Source: an uncultured Bacteroidales bacterium (GTDB lineage: Bacteria; Bacteroidota; Bacteroidia; Bacteroidales; Bacteroidaceae). From it: a DNA stretch of 13,399 nucleotides. The stretch covers positions 1 to 13,399 of the forward strand of contig CAMAMZ010000050.1 of NCBI GenBank assembly GCA_945837185.1, given 5' to 3'. A program made the translations under genes and the position numbers. The stretch's first letter is position 1. The number at the start of each line of letters is the position of its first letter. This document shows positions 7,485 to 13,399 of this stretch, in pieces. Under the pieces are notes generated by a model. That model was not told where the DNA came from. It did no database searches and worked only from the letters and a program-made list of their open reading frames with translations.

Positions 7485-9258
7485 CTGCTCCCGGACGCTG
7501 TATATAAGCCACGATGTCGCCTTTGTTCACCTTGCTTCCTTGCTTGGCATTGATTTCAACCAGTTTGCCTCCCAAGTCGGCTGGTACGGGAACAAACTCG
7601 CCCCATGATGCCATGATATAGCAGAACACATCACCCTCAACATACTCTTTGCCAATGAAAGGCTCTGTGGCAGCTACAGCCTCACCGTCGCCCTGGAACT
7701 CCCAGAACACCTGACCCTTGACAGGGGCCACAATCGCATCGGCCTTGGCATGCTTGAAGGCAGCCAACTGCTCGGGCGTGAGCTTCGTACCCATCTTGGC
7801 GTCTTTGGCAGCCTGCAGGTCGGCCAGGAAATTCTTCTTAGCTTGCCCGCTCTTGTAGTTGCGATACTGCTCGGGGTGCATGGCCAGTTCGAAGAGTTCT
7901 TCGTCATCCTGTCCGTATTCCCAACCATTCTCGTCCATTTCCTTGCGGAAATCGTCCAAAGCATCTGCCAGCAAAGTATGGGGGTCGGCATCGGTAAACT
8001 CACGACCTTGTTTTGCAGCAAGCTCAATGAGTTCGGGTGCTATGGTGCCCGGAATCTTACCACTCTTGCCCAAAATCATACCCCACATAGCCTCGTCCAT
8101 CATCACGAAACGTCCCTTGCCCTGCTCAATGGTGAGGAGGTTCATCAAGGCGATGTTCTTCACATATTGGCTGAAGGGAGTTACAAGAGGTGGATAGCCT
8201 ACACGCGGCCATACATACTCCACTTCCTGGAAGAGGTTCACCAACATATCGTCCATAGACAACTCCTCGGCACCACGCTTCTTGCGCAGGTTATTGATGG
8301 TTTGGCGGATACCACCCAGGTCGGCCATCATACTTCCCATCATGCCACCAGGAAGACCACAACCAAGCAGGAGCGACGACATGATTTTGTTGGCAGGATT
8401 GATGAAGTAGCCCAGCCACTCATCAATATACTCCTGTGTCATGGCACGTGCCTTCATATAGGCTGCCATATTGATTTCTGGCACATCGAAGCCTTCGTTC
8501 TTGAGCATGCTCAGCACTGAGATGATGTCTGGATGCACCTTACCCCAAGAGAGCGGTTCAATGGCGGTGTCTATAACATCGGCACCATTGTTGCACACTT
8601 CGAGAATAGAGGCCATAGACAAACCAGGACCGCAGTGTCCGTGATATTCAATCAAAATATCGGGGTGATTCTCCTTGATGGCCTTGGTGAGCTGACCAAG
8701 CAGGGCCGGCTGACCAATGCCTGCCATATCCTTCAAACAGATTTCCTCTGCACCGGCAGCAATCAGCTGTTCGGCAATGTCGGTATAATAGGCTAAGGTA
8801 TGCACGGGTGATGTGGTGATACAAAGAGTGGCCTGTGCTGTCATGCCGGCTTCCTTGGCCCACTTGATGGAGGGAATGATATTGCGCACATCGTTGAGAC
8901 CATCGAAGATGCGGGTGATATCAGTACCTTGGGCATGCTTTACTTTATACATAAGGCGGCGCACATCATCGGGCACAGGATACATGCGCAAAGCGTTGAG
9001 ACCGCGATCCAGCATGTGTGTCTTGATGCCAGCAGCATGCAAGGGTGCCGTAAAGGCGCGAACGGCTTCATTGGGATTCTCGCCTGCGAGGAGGTTCACC
9101 TGCTCGAAGGCACCACCATTGGTTTCCACTCGCGAGAAACAGCCCATCTCTACGAAAACGGGGGCTATCTTCGCCAATTGGTCTTTACGTGGCTGAAACT
9201 TACCTGAGCTCTGCCACATATCTCTGTAAACGAGACTGAATTGTATTTTCTTTTTCAT
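7477..9258 (-). CDS. OadA/PycB-type carboxyltransferase with degenerate biotinyl-like domain
   Basis: Resembles the alpha subunit of oxaloacetate decarboxylase and subunit B of pyruvate carboxylase, which move CO2 between oxaloacetate/pyruvate and biotin. The 593 residues from MKKKIQ contain the carboxyltransferase TIM barrel. Expected metal-site residues are present: D13 in YRDMWQS, K176 in CLKDMAG (the lysine carbamylated in OadA) and H206/H208 in YHGHCG. RIFDGLNDVRN (116-126) is also typical. The middle part matches the conserved carboxylase domain (about 290-460). Residues 508-587 look like a whole biotinyl domain (APVKGQV, then GSKVNKGDIVAYIQ), but the AMKM motif reads MASW (549-552) with W552 in the lysine position. 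I prefer the start at 9258: the upstream in-frame ATG (9285) would add MCNCDRTID and lies only about 8 nt from the predicted transcription start. First gene of the operon with the HD gene and lptD. Confidence 0.88.
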   Translation of the reverse strand: MKKKIQFSLVYRDMWQSSGKFQPRKDQLAKIAPVFVEMGCFSRVETNGGAFEQVNLLAGENPNEAVRAFTAPLHAAGIKTHMLDRGLNALRMYPVPDDVRRLMYKVKHAQGTDITRIFDGLNDVRNIIPSIKWAKEAGMTAQATLCITTSPVHTLAYYTDIAEQLIAAGAEEICLKDMAGIGQPALLGQLTKAIKENHPDILIEYHGHCGPGLSMASILEVCNNGADVIDTAIEPLSWGKVHPDIISVLSMLKNEGFDVPEINMAAYMKARAMTQEYIDEWLGYFINPANKIMSSLLLGCGLPGGMMGSMMADLGGIRQTINNLRKKRGAEELSMDDMLVNLFQEVEYVWPRVGYPPLVTPFSQYVKNIALMNLLTIEQGKGRFVMMDEAMWGMILGKSGKIPGTIAPELIELAAKQGREFTDADPHTLLADALDDFRKEMDENGWEYGQDDEELFELAMHPEQYRNYKSGQAKKNFLADLQAAKDAKMGTKLTPEQLAAFKHAKADAIVAPVKGQVFWEFQGDGEAVAATEPFIGKEYVEGDVFCYIMASWGEFVPVPADLGGKLVEINAKQGSKVNKGDIVAYIQRPGADD

Positions 9259-9260
9259 AT

Positions 9261-9281
9261 CGATAGTTCTATCGCAATTGC
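9261..9281. repeat. Two small palindromes before the carboxyltransferase start
   Basis: CGATAGTTCTATCG (9261-9274) is an inverted repeat with 6-bp arms, and it abuts the perfect palindrome GCAATTGC (9274-9281). Both lie between the predicted transcription start (about 9294) and the preferred ATG (9258). They could be an operator or a small leader hairpin next to the start codon. Short palindromes also arise by chance. Confidence 0.4.
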
Positions 9282-9299
9282 ACATTGATTTTCAAGGTG

Positions 9300-9307
9300 C
9301 AAAATTA
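9300..9307 (-). promoter_or_regulatory. Promoter -7 box for the carboxyltransferase operon
   Basis: The minus strand reads TAATTTTG, an exact TAnnTTTG match. The -33 region, about 21 nt further upstream, has only a weak TCTG. Transcription would begin near 9294, giving a leader of about 36 nt to the ATG at 9258. This supports choosing 9258 over the in-frame ATG at 9285. It faces away from the lipoprotein promoter in the same intergenic space. Confidence 0.6.
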
Positions 9308-9376
9308 GGAAAAATAATCCGAATTACAGATGATTAGACCTATTTTTTACGAATAATAACGAATAAGGTACTGCTT

Positions 9377-9411
9377 TTTGCACTGTCATCACATTTTTTT
9401 TACTACCTTTG
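9377..9411 (+). promoter_or_regulatory. Putative promoter of the lipoprotein gene
   Basis: TACCTTTG at 9404-9411 matches the -7 consensus TAnnTTTG and TTTG at 9377-9380 matches the -33 element. The spacer of 23 bp is slightly longer than usual. Transcription would start near 9418, about 32 nt before the ATG at 9450. Confidence 0.65.
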
Positions 9412-9449
9412 CATGGCTTGTATAATCACAAACAATACAGAAAGTCTTT

Positions 9450-10307
9450 ATGAATAGAATCACCCTAACACTTAGCATCATGGCTTTGTTTCTGGCACTT
9501 GCCGCAGGTTGCAGACAGGATGTAGACAAAGATAGCCACATGGCCAAACAAGGTCCCTCTACCGATGAGTTGCGCCTGCAAGGCGATAAAACCATCTACG
9601 GCTTAGCTTGCGAAGGATGTAACGACAGCATCGTGTTACTGTTGCCCAACGATGGTAGCGACCCTATACGCTACAACGTTCTGGAGGCCTCGCGTCGAGG
9701 CAGGGTGCTGGGCAATCCTAAGGTAGGCGATTGGATAGGCTTGGTGCGCAACGCGCAAGACACTACAAAGGCCGATATGGTTATAGACCTTGATGAACTG
9801 AAGGGTATTTGGTGTTATATTGTATTGCCAAAATTGAAAGATAGCGAGACATTGAGCAAAGGAGAGCAACGCCGCATCCTCAACGCCATGCCCGATTCGG
9901 TAAAGGAGGCCTATTTCATTCCACGGGAATACGGCTTCTGGATGCGCCGACAGTGGGCATGTCAGAGCGTGGGCTACGTGCGCAATCAGAGTGCTCTCGA
10001 GGAAGAGAGTCCGGTGGTTTATCCTCCGCTGGGCTATTTCACAGCATGGCATATTTGGAACGGCAAGCTGGTGATTACACGTGCCACACCAAAGTTTACC
10101 AAAAACAATACTATCGATTTGGTGAACCCTGTTAATGACACCTGTACCATCGAATATCTCAAAGGCGACTCGCTGGTGCTGAGTAGCGATGGATCCTCAC
10201 GCAGCTATTACCGTAAAGAGAATTTAGAGGATGTGAATAAAAAGGCAAGAGCCATTGCTGAGCAGCAGGCAAAAAAAGCGCTGATAGAAAGAACAGCAGG
10301 AGAATGA
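9450..10307 (+). CDS. Unrecognised lipoprotein with a CxxC motif
   Basis: I do not recognise a named family with confidence. The 285 residues start with a lipoprotein signal peptide: a positively charged start, a hydrophobic stretch (5-19) and the lipobox LAAGC, with lipidation predicted at C21. The mature N-terminus (CRQDVDKD) is rich in Asp. A CxxC pair (C54-EG-C57) sits in GLACEGCNDSIVLLLP; further cysteines are C122, C171 and C232. Short beta-type stretches follow, ending with TCTIEYLKGDSLVLSSDG (231-248), which resembles lipocalin-like lipoproteins common in Bacteroidales; this likeness is an impression only. The C-terminus (257-283) is a charged helix rich in Lys, Glu and Ala. It has its own promoter, is divergent from the carboxyltransferase operon, and converges on queF with only 6 nt between the stops. 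No terminator is seen. Confidence 0.8.
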   Translation: MNRITLTLSIMALFLALAAGCRQDVDKDSHMAKQGPSTDELRLQGDKTIYGLACEGCNDSIVLLLPNDGSDPIRYNVLEASRRGRVLGNPKVGDWIGLVRNAQDTTKADMVIDLDELKGIWCYIVLPKLKDSETLSKGEQRRILNAMPDSVKEAYFIPREYGFWMRRQWACQSVGYVRNQSALEEESPVVYPPLGYFTAWHIWNGKLVITRATPKFTKNNTIDLVNPVNDTCTIEYLKGDSLVLSSDGSSRSYYRKENLEDVNKKARAIAEQQAKKALIERTAGE

Positions 10308-10313
10308 TTTGCC

Positions 10314-10775
10314 TTAACGCAAGTCGTGTTCAGCCAAGCGGTGTTGCGCCAGTTTCTCATATTGGGTGCCTGGCATTCCATAATTGGCATAGGGCCAAAT
10401 GCTAATGCCACCTCGGGGCGTAAAGATGCCCGTCACCTCAATATATTTGGGGTGCATGAGTTGTATGAGATCTTTCATGATGATATTCACACAGTCTTCG
10501 TGAAAGTCGCCATGGTTACGGAAACTAAAGAGATAGAGCTTCAGGCTCTTGCTCTCTACCATGCGCTTGGCAGGAATGTAAGCGATGCGTATTTCGGCAA
10601 AATCAGGTTGCCCCGTGATGGGACACAAGGAGGTGAACTCCGGACAGTTGAATCGCACCCAGTAGTCGTTGTCGGGATGTTTATTGTCGAATGCCTCCAA
10701 CACCTCGGGGGCATAATCAGTTGCATACGACGTGGCGGAACCTAATTGTTTGAGTCCTTCTTTTGTTCTATCCAT
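10314..10775 (-). CDS. queF: NADPH-dependent 7-cyano-7-deazaguanine reductase QueF
   Basis: Reduces the nitrile of preQ0 to the amine of preQ1 with NADPH, the step before tRNA insertion in queuosine synthesis; cytoplasmic. The 153 residues fit the short, single-module QueF of the B. subtilis type. The nucleophilic cysteine is C51 in FTSLCPITGQPDF, with the general acid D58. The QueF signature ESKSLKLYLFSFRN is at 74-87, and FHEDC (91-95) carries the substrate-binding glutamate E93. No Shine-Dalgarno sequence precedes the ATG. The transporter gene yhhQ lies 160 nt upstream on the same strand, with a hairpin in the gap, so queF may be read both from upstream and from its own promoter. Its end converges on the lipoprotein gene with a 6-nt gap. 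Confidence 0.96.
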   Translation of the reverse strand: MDRTKEGLKQLGSATSYATDYAPEVLEAFDNKHPDNDYWVRFNCPEFTSLCPITGQPDFAEIRIAYIPAKRMVESKSLKLYLFSFRNHGDFHEDCVNIIMKDLIQLMHPKYIEVTGIFTPRGGISIWPYANYGMPGTQYEKLAQHRLAEHDLR

Positions 10776-10935
10776 ATATCTTATTCTTTAAGGATTAATA
10801 TTCTCTTTAAATAGTATTGCTGCTCTACAGATAATAATGCTGCTCTGCAAAGTATTACGGTCATTATTAAAAAAAACATTGTGTCATCTTCCGAGGCTAT
10901 AACTCTCTCTTCAAAAGACTGCAGCATGCAGCTTT
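10776..10935 (-). other. Spacer between yhhQ and queF
   Basis: This 160-nt spacer holds no gene. It contains an imperfect direct repeat, TGCTGCTCT at 10818-10826 and 10838-10846, each copy followed by (A/G)CA, with a 20-bp period. It also contains a run of eight A (10869-10876) and part of the hairpin after yhhQ. On the minus strand TACTTTG near 10849-10855 is one base short of the -7 consensus and has no clear -33 partner, so any queF promoter here is tentative. Confidence 0.5.
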
Positions 10936-10936
10936 T
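10913..10936 (-). terminator. Hairpin at the yhhQ stop, possible terminator or attenuator
   Basis: AAAAG (10913-10917) pairs with CTTTT (10932-10936), and CTGCA (10919-10923) pairs with TGCAG (10927-10931), with one bulged A and a 3-nt loop. On the minus strand it overlaps the last base of the yhhQ stop codon, and its 3' arm ends in TTTT, like a compact intrinsic terminator. It could separate yhhQ from queF or let only part of the transcription through. Confidence 0.45.
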
Positions 10937-11625
10937 TATAGTTTAAACACCTTCAACACATTATAGTCAACTCCCTCGTCATAGGTGTCTACCCCTTCTT
11001 TATTCTTCACCCATCTTACCACGCGCAGGGTGACGGGCAGTACCAGCACTTCATAGGCAGTTTTTAACACTATCTGCCAGAACATCAGGGGTAGCAAGGC
11101 CTCTGCGGGAACCACTCCGGCGAGGGCCAGAGGAAAGAAGATGATCGAGTCGATGCCCTCTCCCACCAAAGTACTGACAATGGCACGCCATGAGAAGTTT
11201 TTGCCGTGCGACAGCAGTTTCATGCGACTCATCACATAGGCATTGCCGAAAGAGCCTGCCAAGAACGCGATGAAAGAGGCTGCGGCAATGCGTGGTGCCA
11301 AGCCGAAAATGGCATGAAATCCTTCTTCATTGTGCCAGTAAGGGGCCGCAGGAATCAAATCGCAGAGGGCTCCTATGAGCACGAAGAAAAAGTTCATGGC
11401 AAAGCCCAGCCATATCAGCAGTCGTGCTTTGGCAAAGCCCCACACCTCGCACACGCAGTCGTTGATGATGTAACTAATAGGAAAGACGATGAGTCCGCCA
11501 GTCAGACTCAGGCCTGCCACAGAAATCTGTTTGGTTTCCAATAGGTTTGCCGCAATAAGGCAAACACAGAAGAGTGTACCCATCAGCATGAACAGTACAC
11601 TCACTTTTTGTTTTTCGCTGTTCAT
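10936..11625 (-). CDS. yhhQ: YhhQ-family queuosine precursor transporter
   Basis: Inner-membrane importer of the queuosine precursors preQ0 and preQ1 (known role of E. coli YhhQ; COG1738/DUF165 family). The 229 residues match the family length (E. coli about 221). About six hydrophobic segments are seen (roughly 9-27, 38-54, 68-88, 112-130, 148-168, 176-205). Family motifs are NDCVCEVWGFAKAR (55-68), the counterpart of the usual D-x-x-x-E-x-(W/Y)-G-x-x-x-A-R, and GEGIDSIIFFPLA (155-167). The start is fixed by the riboswitch-like element whose tail ends 3 nt before the ATG. queF follows on the same strand, so import and reduction of preQ0 are encoded together. The tlpA-like gene lies 203 nt upstream on the same strand. 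I see no good promoter in that space, so read-through from upstream is possible. Confidence 0.93.
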   Translation of the reverse strand: MNSEKQKVSVLFMLMGTLFCVCLIAANLLETKQISVAGLSLTGGLIVFPISYIINDCVCEVWGFAKARLLIWLGFAMNFFFVLIGALCDLIPAAPYWHNEEGFHAIFGLAPRIAAASFIAFLAGSFGNAYVMSRMKLLSHGKNFSWRAIVSTLVGEGIDSIIFFPLALAGVVPAEALLPLMFWQIVLKTAYEVLVLPVTLRVVRWVKNKEGVDTYDEGVDYNVLKVFKL

Positions 11626-11628
11626 AAT

Positions 11629-11663
11629 CTTGTTTTGTTAAAGGGGGTTTAGCAAGTACCCCT
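11629..11663 (-). promoter_or_regulatory. preQ1-I riboswitch controlling yhhQ
   Basis: On the minus strand, P1 is AGGGG (11663-11659) pairing with CCCCU (11646-11642). The 12-nt loop UACUUGCUAAAC aligns position by position with UUCUAGCUACAC of the well-studied B. subtilis preQ1-I aptamer, and keeps the C that pairs with preQ1. The A-rich tail (UUAACAAAACAAG) closely resembles that of the Thermoanaerobacter tengcongensis aptamer. Loop CUUG (11656-11653) can pair with tail CAAG (11632-11629) to close the H-type pseudoknot. The tail ends 3 nt before the yhhQ AUG. With no terminator between them, control is most likely translational: preQ1 binding hides the start region and lowers transporter synthesis. 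The match rests on recalled aptamer sequences, not a covariance search. Confidence 0.85.
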
Positions 11664-11690
11664 GTTTCATGTGTTCTATTGGGGAGCGAC

Positions 11691-11724
11691 TTCCCTGTGG
11701 TGCTCTTGAAGCACGCACAGGGAA
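11691..11724. repeat. Long hairpin between the tlpA-like gene and yhhQ
   Basis: TTCCCTGTG (11691-11699) pairs with CACAGGGAA (11716-11724). Inside it GTGCT (11700-11704) pairs with AGCAC (11710-11714) around a 5-nt loop, with one bulged G (11715). The total is 14 bp. No T-tract follows on the minus strand, so it is a stable RNA hairpin but a poor classical terminator. It lies 28 nt upstream of the riboswitch. Confidence 0.7.
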
Positions 11725-11789
11725 TTTCTCCACTTCTATTTACTACTTAAGATTAGGATTCTGCGTTGCGAAACACCCCTCTAATCCGC

Positions 11790-11825
11790 CGAGGAATGCA
11801 TCTATCGCTCCGAAGCATTTCCTCC
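11790..11825. repeat. Imperfect hairpin at the end of the tlpA-like gene
   Basis: GAGGAATGC (from 11791) pairs with GCATTTCCTC (ending at 11824) with a single bulged base and a loop of about 15 nt. It lies just downstream of the tlpA-like stop (11829) on the minus strand and may help end or stabilise that message. No U-tract follows. Confidence 0.4.
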
Positions 11826-11828
11826 GTC

Positions 11829-12917
11829 TTACTCTCCGAAGATTTCCTTCAGTTTGGCAGCCAATTCCTGACCCATCAGTTCGCAGGCAATAATTTTTCC
11901 CTGCGGATCGAGCAGCACATTTGAGGGAATAGACTGTACACCATATACCTGATTGGCTGCACACTGCCAGCCTTTCAGGTCAGACATCTGCGGCCATTCC
12001 ATACCCAGTTCACCAACGGCCTTTTTCCAATCATCTGCCTTCTGATCGAACGATACACCAACAATCTCAAAACCCTTGGTAGCATGATATTTCTTATATG
12101 CAGCCACCACATTGGGCATTTCCCTGCGACAAGGACCACACCACGATGCCCAGAAGTCAACGAGCACATAGTTGCCCTTAGCCACATAGTCGCTCAGTTT
12201 CACAGTCTTACCGTCCATATCCTGCATGGTGAGTTCATGGAACTGCTGTCCGGGCTGACGTTTTCCCTTAGCCTCAAGCATCATGATGCAGGGCTTGGTT
12301 ACAGGGTGATTATAGTAGGCGGCAGTAGGATCACACACGGTCTTCAACTCATCATAGGTAAATTCGAAGGCACGGTCGGCAATGAAGGCCACCGGCAACA
12401 TATTACTACGGTTAGAGGTGATGAAATTCATTACGGTCTTATTTGACTCTGCATTCAGGGCCTCGAGCTTGGCACGGAGTTCCTTTGCTGTGGCCTCATC
12501 GATATTGGCATTACCACTCATCTGCTTGTACACCTCACCTTGCTGCTGCTGAATCTTGCTCAATTGGTCTTCTACAGCAACAATTTTCATATTGCCTTCC
12601 GAAGCGTTCACCTTACCTTGAGTGAAGTCGATGTCAATAGGGGTACCATCGTTGATAGCCTGCACGCGGTTGATAGCTCTTCCCACGCGATAGTACACGC
12701 TCAACAAACTGTTGGCAGGTTTGCTGCCTGTAAATTCAAACTTGCGGTTGGCATCTACAGCTTTCTTTTCCGAAGCGCGATAGTTGCCATCTACATAGAA
12801 TATTACTTCCTTAATGCCTTCGGGCACTAAACCCGTAATTTTGTAGTTCACATCCTGTGCGAATGTTGCCACCTGCGAAAACAGTGCGACACACATTCCT
12901 AACATTAATTTTTTCAT
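11829..12917 (-). CDS. TlpA-like thiol-disulfide oxidoreductase with DUF4369-like N-terminus
   Basis: Exported thioredoxin-fold protein, probably a thiol-disulfide reductase in the periplasm; its partner is unknown. The 362 residues start with a cleavable signal peptide (hydrophobic 4-18, likely cut after FA at 20). An N-terminal beta-rich part (23-110) resembles the DUF4369 domain that Bacteroidota often join to TlpA domains. A Gln/Glu/Lys-rich helical linker (about 115-165) follows. The thioredoxin/AhpC-TSA-like domain (about 222-362) has the active site WCGPC (259-263, cysteines C260 and C263) within VLVDFWASWCGPCRREMP and the cis-proline P331 in GVQSIPSN. Extra cysteines C319 and C345 lie in the same domain. 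It begins 24 nt after the DUF5606 gene, so they are likely co-transcribed. No Shine-Dalgarno sequence is visible. Confidence 0.93.
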   Translation of the reverse strand: MKKLMLGMCVALFSQVATFAQDVNYKITGLVPEGIKEVIFYVDGNYRASEKKAVDANRKFEFTGSKPANSLLSVYYRVGRAINRVQAINDGTPIDIDFTQGKVNASEGNMKIVAVEDQLSKIQQQQGEVYKQMSGNANIDEATAKELRAKLEALNAESNKTVMNFITSNRSNMLPVAFIADRAFEFTYDELKTVCDPTAAYYNHPVTKPCIMMLEAKGKRQPGQQFHELTMQDMDGKTVKLSDYVAKGNYVLVDFWASWCGPCRREMPNVVAAYKKYHATKGFEIVGVSFDQKADDWKKAVGELGMEWPQMSDLKGWQCAANQVYGVQSIPSNVLLDPQGKIIACELMGQELAAKLKEIFGE

Positions 12918-12941
12918 TGCTGTTTAGCTATTTATTAAAGA

Positions 12942-13382
12942 TTATTGATCTGCTCGATTGTCAACATTGTCGCCTACGGTAGGAGCCAGTACAGCCTCGA
13001 AATCGGTATAGCCGTTATTCACCAGGATGTCATACCACTGGATGAGCTTCTTGATATCGCAGTCGCGCACACGTTCTTGATCAAAGTTAGGCAGCACCTC
13101 AGCGAAAAAGGCGCGGAGCTCGGCACTCGTAGCTTTTTTATAGGCCAACGAGCAGGGCTTGCTACCTTCCTTCTCGCCCAGACTCTTCAGCACCTTCCAC
13201 AAAGGAATATCATCTGCATCGGTATACATAGCGATGTCTGCCAGACTTGTCACTCTGTCGGAGGCAAAGGCTGGCATGCGACGGTGCTGCTCGTCGATTG
13301 TTTCTACAATAAGATTCATTTTTCCGCGGGACACAAGTTTGTAGAGTCCCGGTTTACCTGCAATAGAAAGGATTGTTTCCAT
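12942..13382 (-). CDS. DUF5606 family protein
   Basis: Conserved Bacteroidota protein of unknown function, recognised by its N-terminus (METILSIAGKPGLYKLVSRG, 1-20), by SLADIAMYTDADDIPL (46-61) and by VLPNFDQERVRDCDIKKLIQWYDIL (95-119). The 146 residues have no signal peptide, membrane segment or recognisable catalytic motif, so it is probably cytoplasmic. The N-terminal 60 residues look like a small beta barrel; the rest is mainly helical and ends in a hydrophilic tail. The gene is complete, but only 17 bases upstream are in the window, so its promoter cannot be seen. A purine-rich ACAGAGAAA directly before the ATG is at most a weak ribosome-binding site. The tlpA-like gene follows after 24 nt. 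I assign no function. Confidence 0.88.
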   Translation of the reverse strand: METILSIAGKPGLYKLVSRGKMNLIVETIDEQHRRMPAFASDRVTSLADIAMYTDADDIPLWKVLKSLGEKEGSKPCSLAYKKATSAELRAFFAEVLPNFDQERVRDCDIKKLIQWYDILVNNGYTDFEAVLAPTVGDNVDNRADQ

Positions 13383-13399
13383 TTTCTCTGTTGTTGTTT

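Noticed and set aside
7750..8520. Plus-strand open frame opposite the carboxyltransferase
   Set aside because: Antisense to a recognisable enzyme; the translation has no known motifs.
9259..9285. Longer start for the carboxyltransferase at 9285
   Set aside because: The predicted transcription start is only about 8 nt before this ATG, and the extra residues MCNCDRTID do not belong to the family, whose similarity begins just after MKKK at 9258.
11669..11893. 74-codon plus-strand frame in the gap before yhhQ
   Set aside because: It runs into the 3' end of the tlpA-like gene antisense, covers two hairpins, and has no promoter or family resemblance.

Overview
The window looks like a chromosomal segment from a Bacteroidales bacterium, most likely Prevotella or a close relative. 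The evidence is the gene families present: a Bacteroidota-type LptD, a DUF5606 protein and a TlpA-like protein with an N-terminal DUF4369-like part. The promoters are also of the Bacteroidota type (TAnnTTTG at -7), and Shine-Dalgarno sites are largely absent. I see no insertion sequence, phage gene, tRNA, rRNA or CRISPR array. Coding density is high and most of the window is ordinary core genome, with a few unusual regulatory and domain features.

Layout. Bases 1-391 are non-coding. They hold about three tandem copies of a 23-bp repeat with an inverted partial copy beside them, and the pepT promoter. A plus-strand pair follows: pepT (peptidase T, 392-1615) and, 6 nt later, a CPA2/KefB-type cation:proton antiporter with two C-terminal TrkA-C-like domains (1622-3871). 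A convergent terminator (3938-3961) separates this pair from a minus-strand operon read from about 9290 down to 3988. That operon encodes an OadA/PycB-type carboxyltransferase (7477-9258), an HD-domain phosphohydrolase overlapping it by 8 nt (6921-7484), and the outer-membrane LPS-assembly barrel LptD (3988-6867). Divergent from the carboxyltransferase is an unrecognised lipoprotein (9450-10307).

The right-hand third is minus-strand: a DUF5606 protein (12942-13382), a periplasmic TlpA-like thiol-disulfide oxidoreductase (11829-12917), a YhhQ-type queuosine-precursor transporter (10936-11625) and QueF (10314-10775). YhhQ imports preQ0/preQ1 and QueF reduces preQ0 to preQ1, so these two form a queuosine module.

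The two best observations are these. First, an apparent preQ1-I riboswitch (11629-11663) directly precedes the yhhQ start codon, with its pseudoknot tail ending 3 nt before the AUG, which predicts translational shut-off by preQ1. Second, the carboxyltransferase keeps a complete C-terminal biotinyl-like domain in which tryptophan (W552) replaces the biotin-accepting lysine. It therefore probably works with a separate biotin carrier or has another role.
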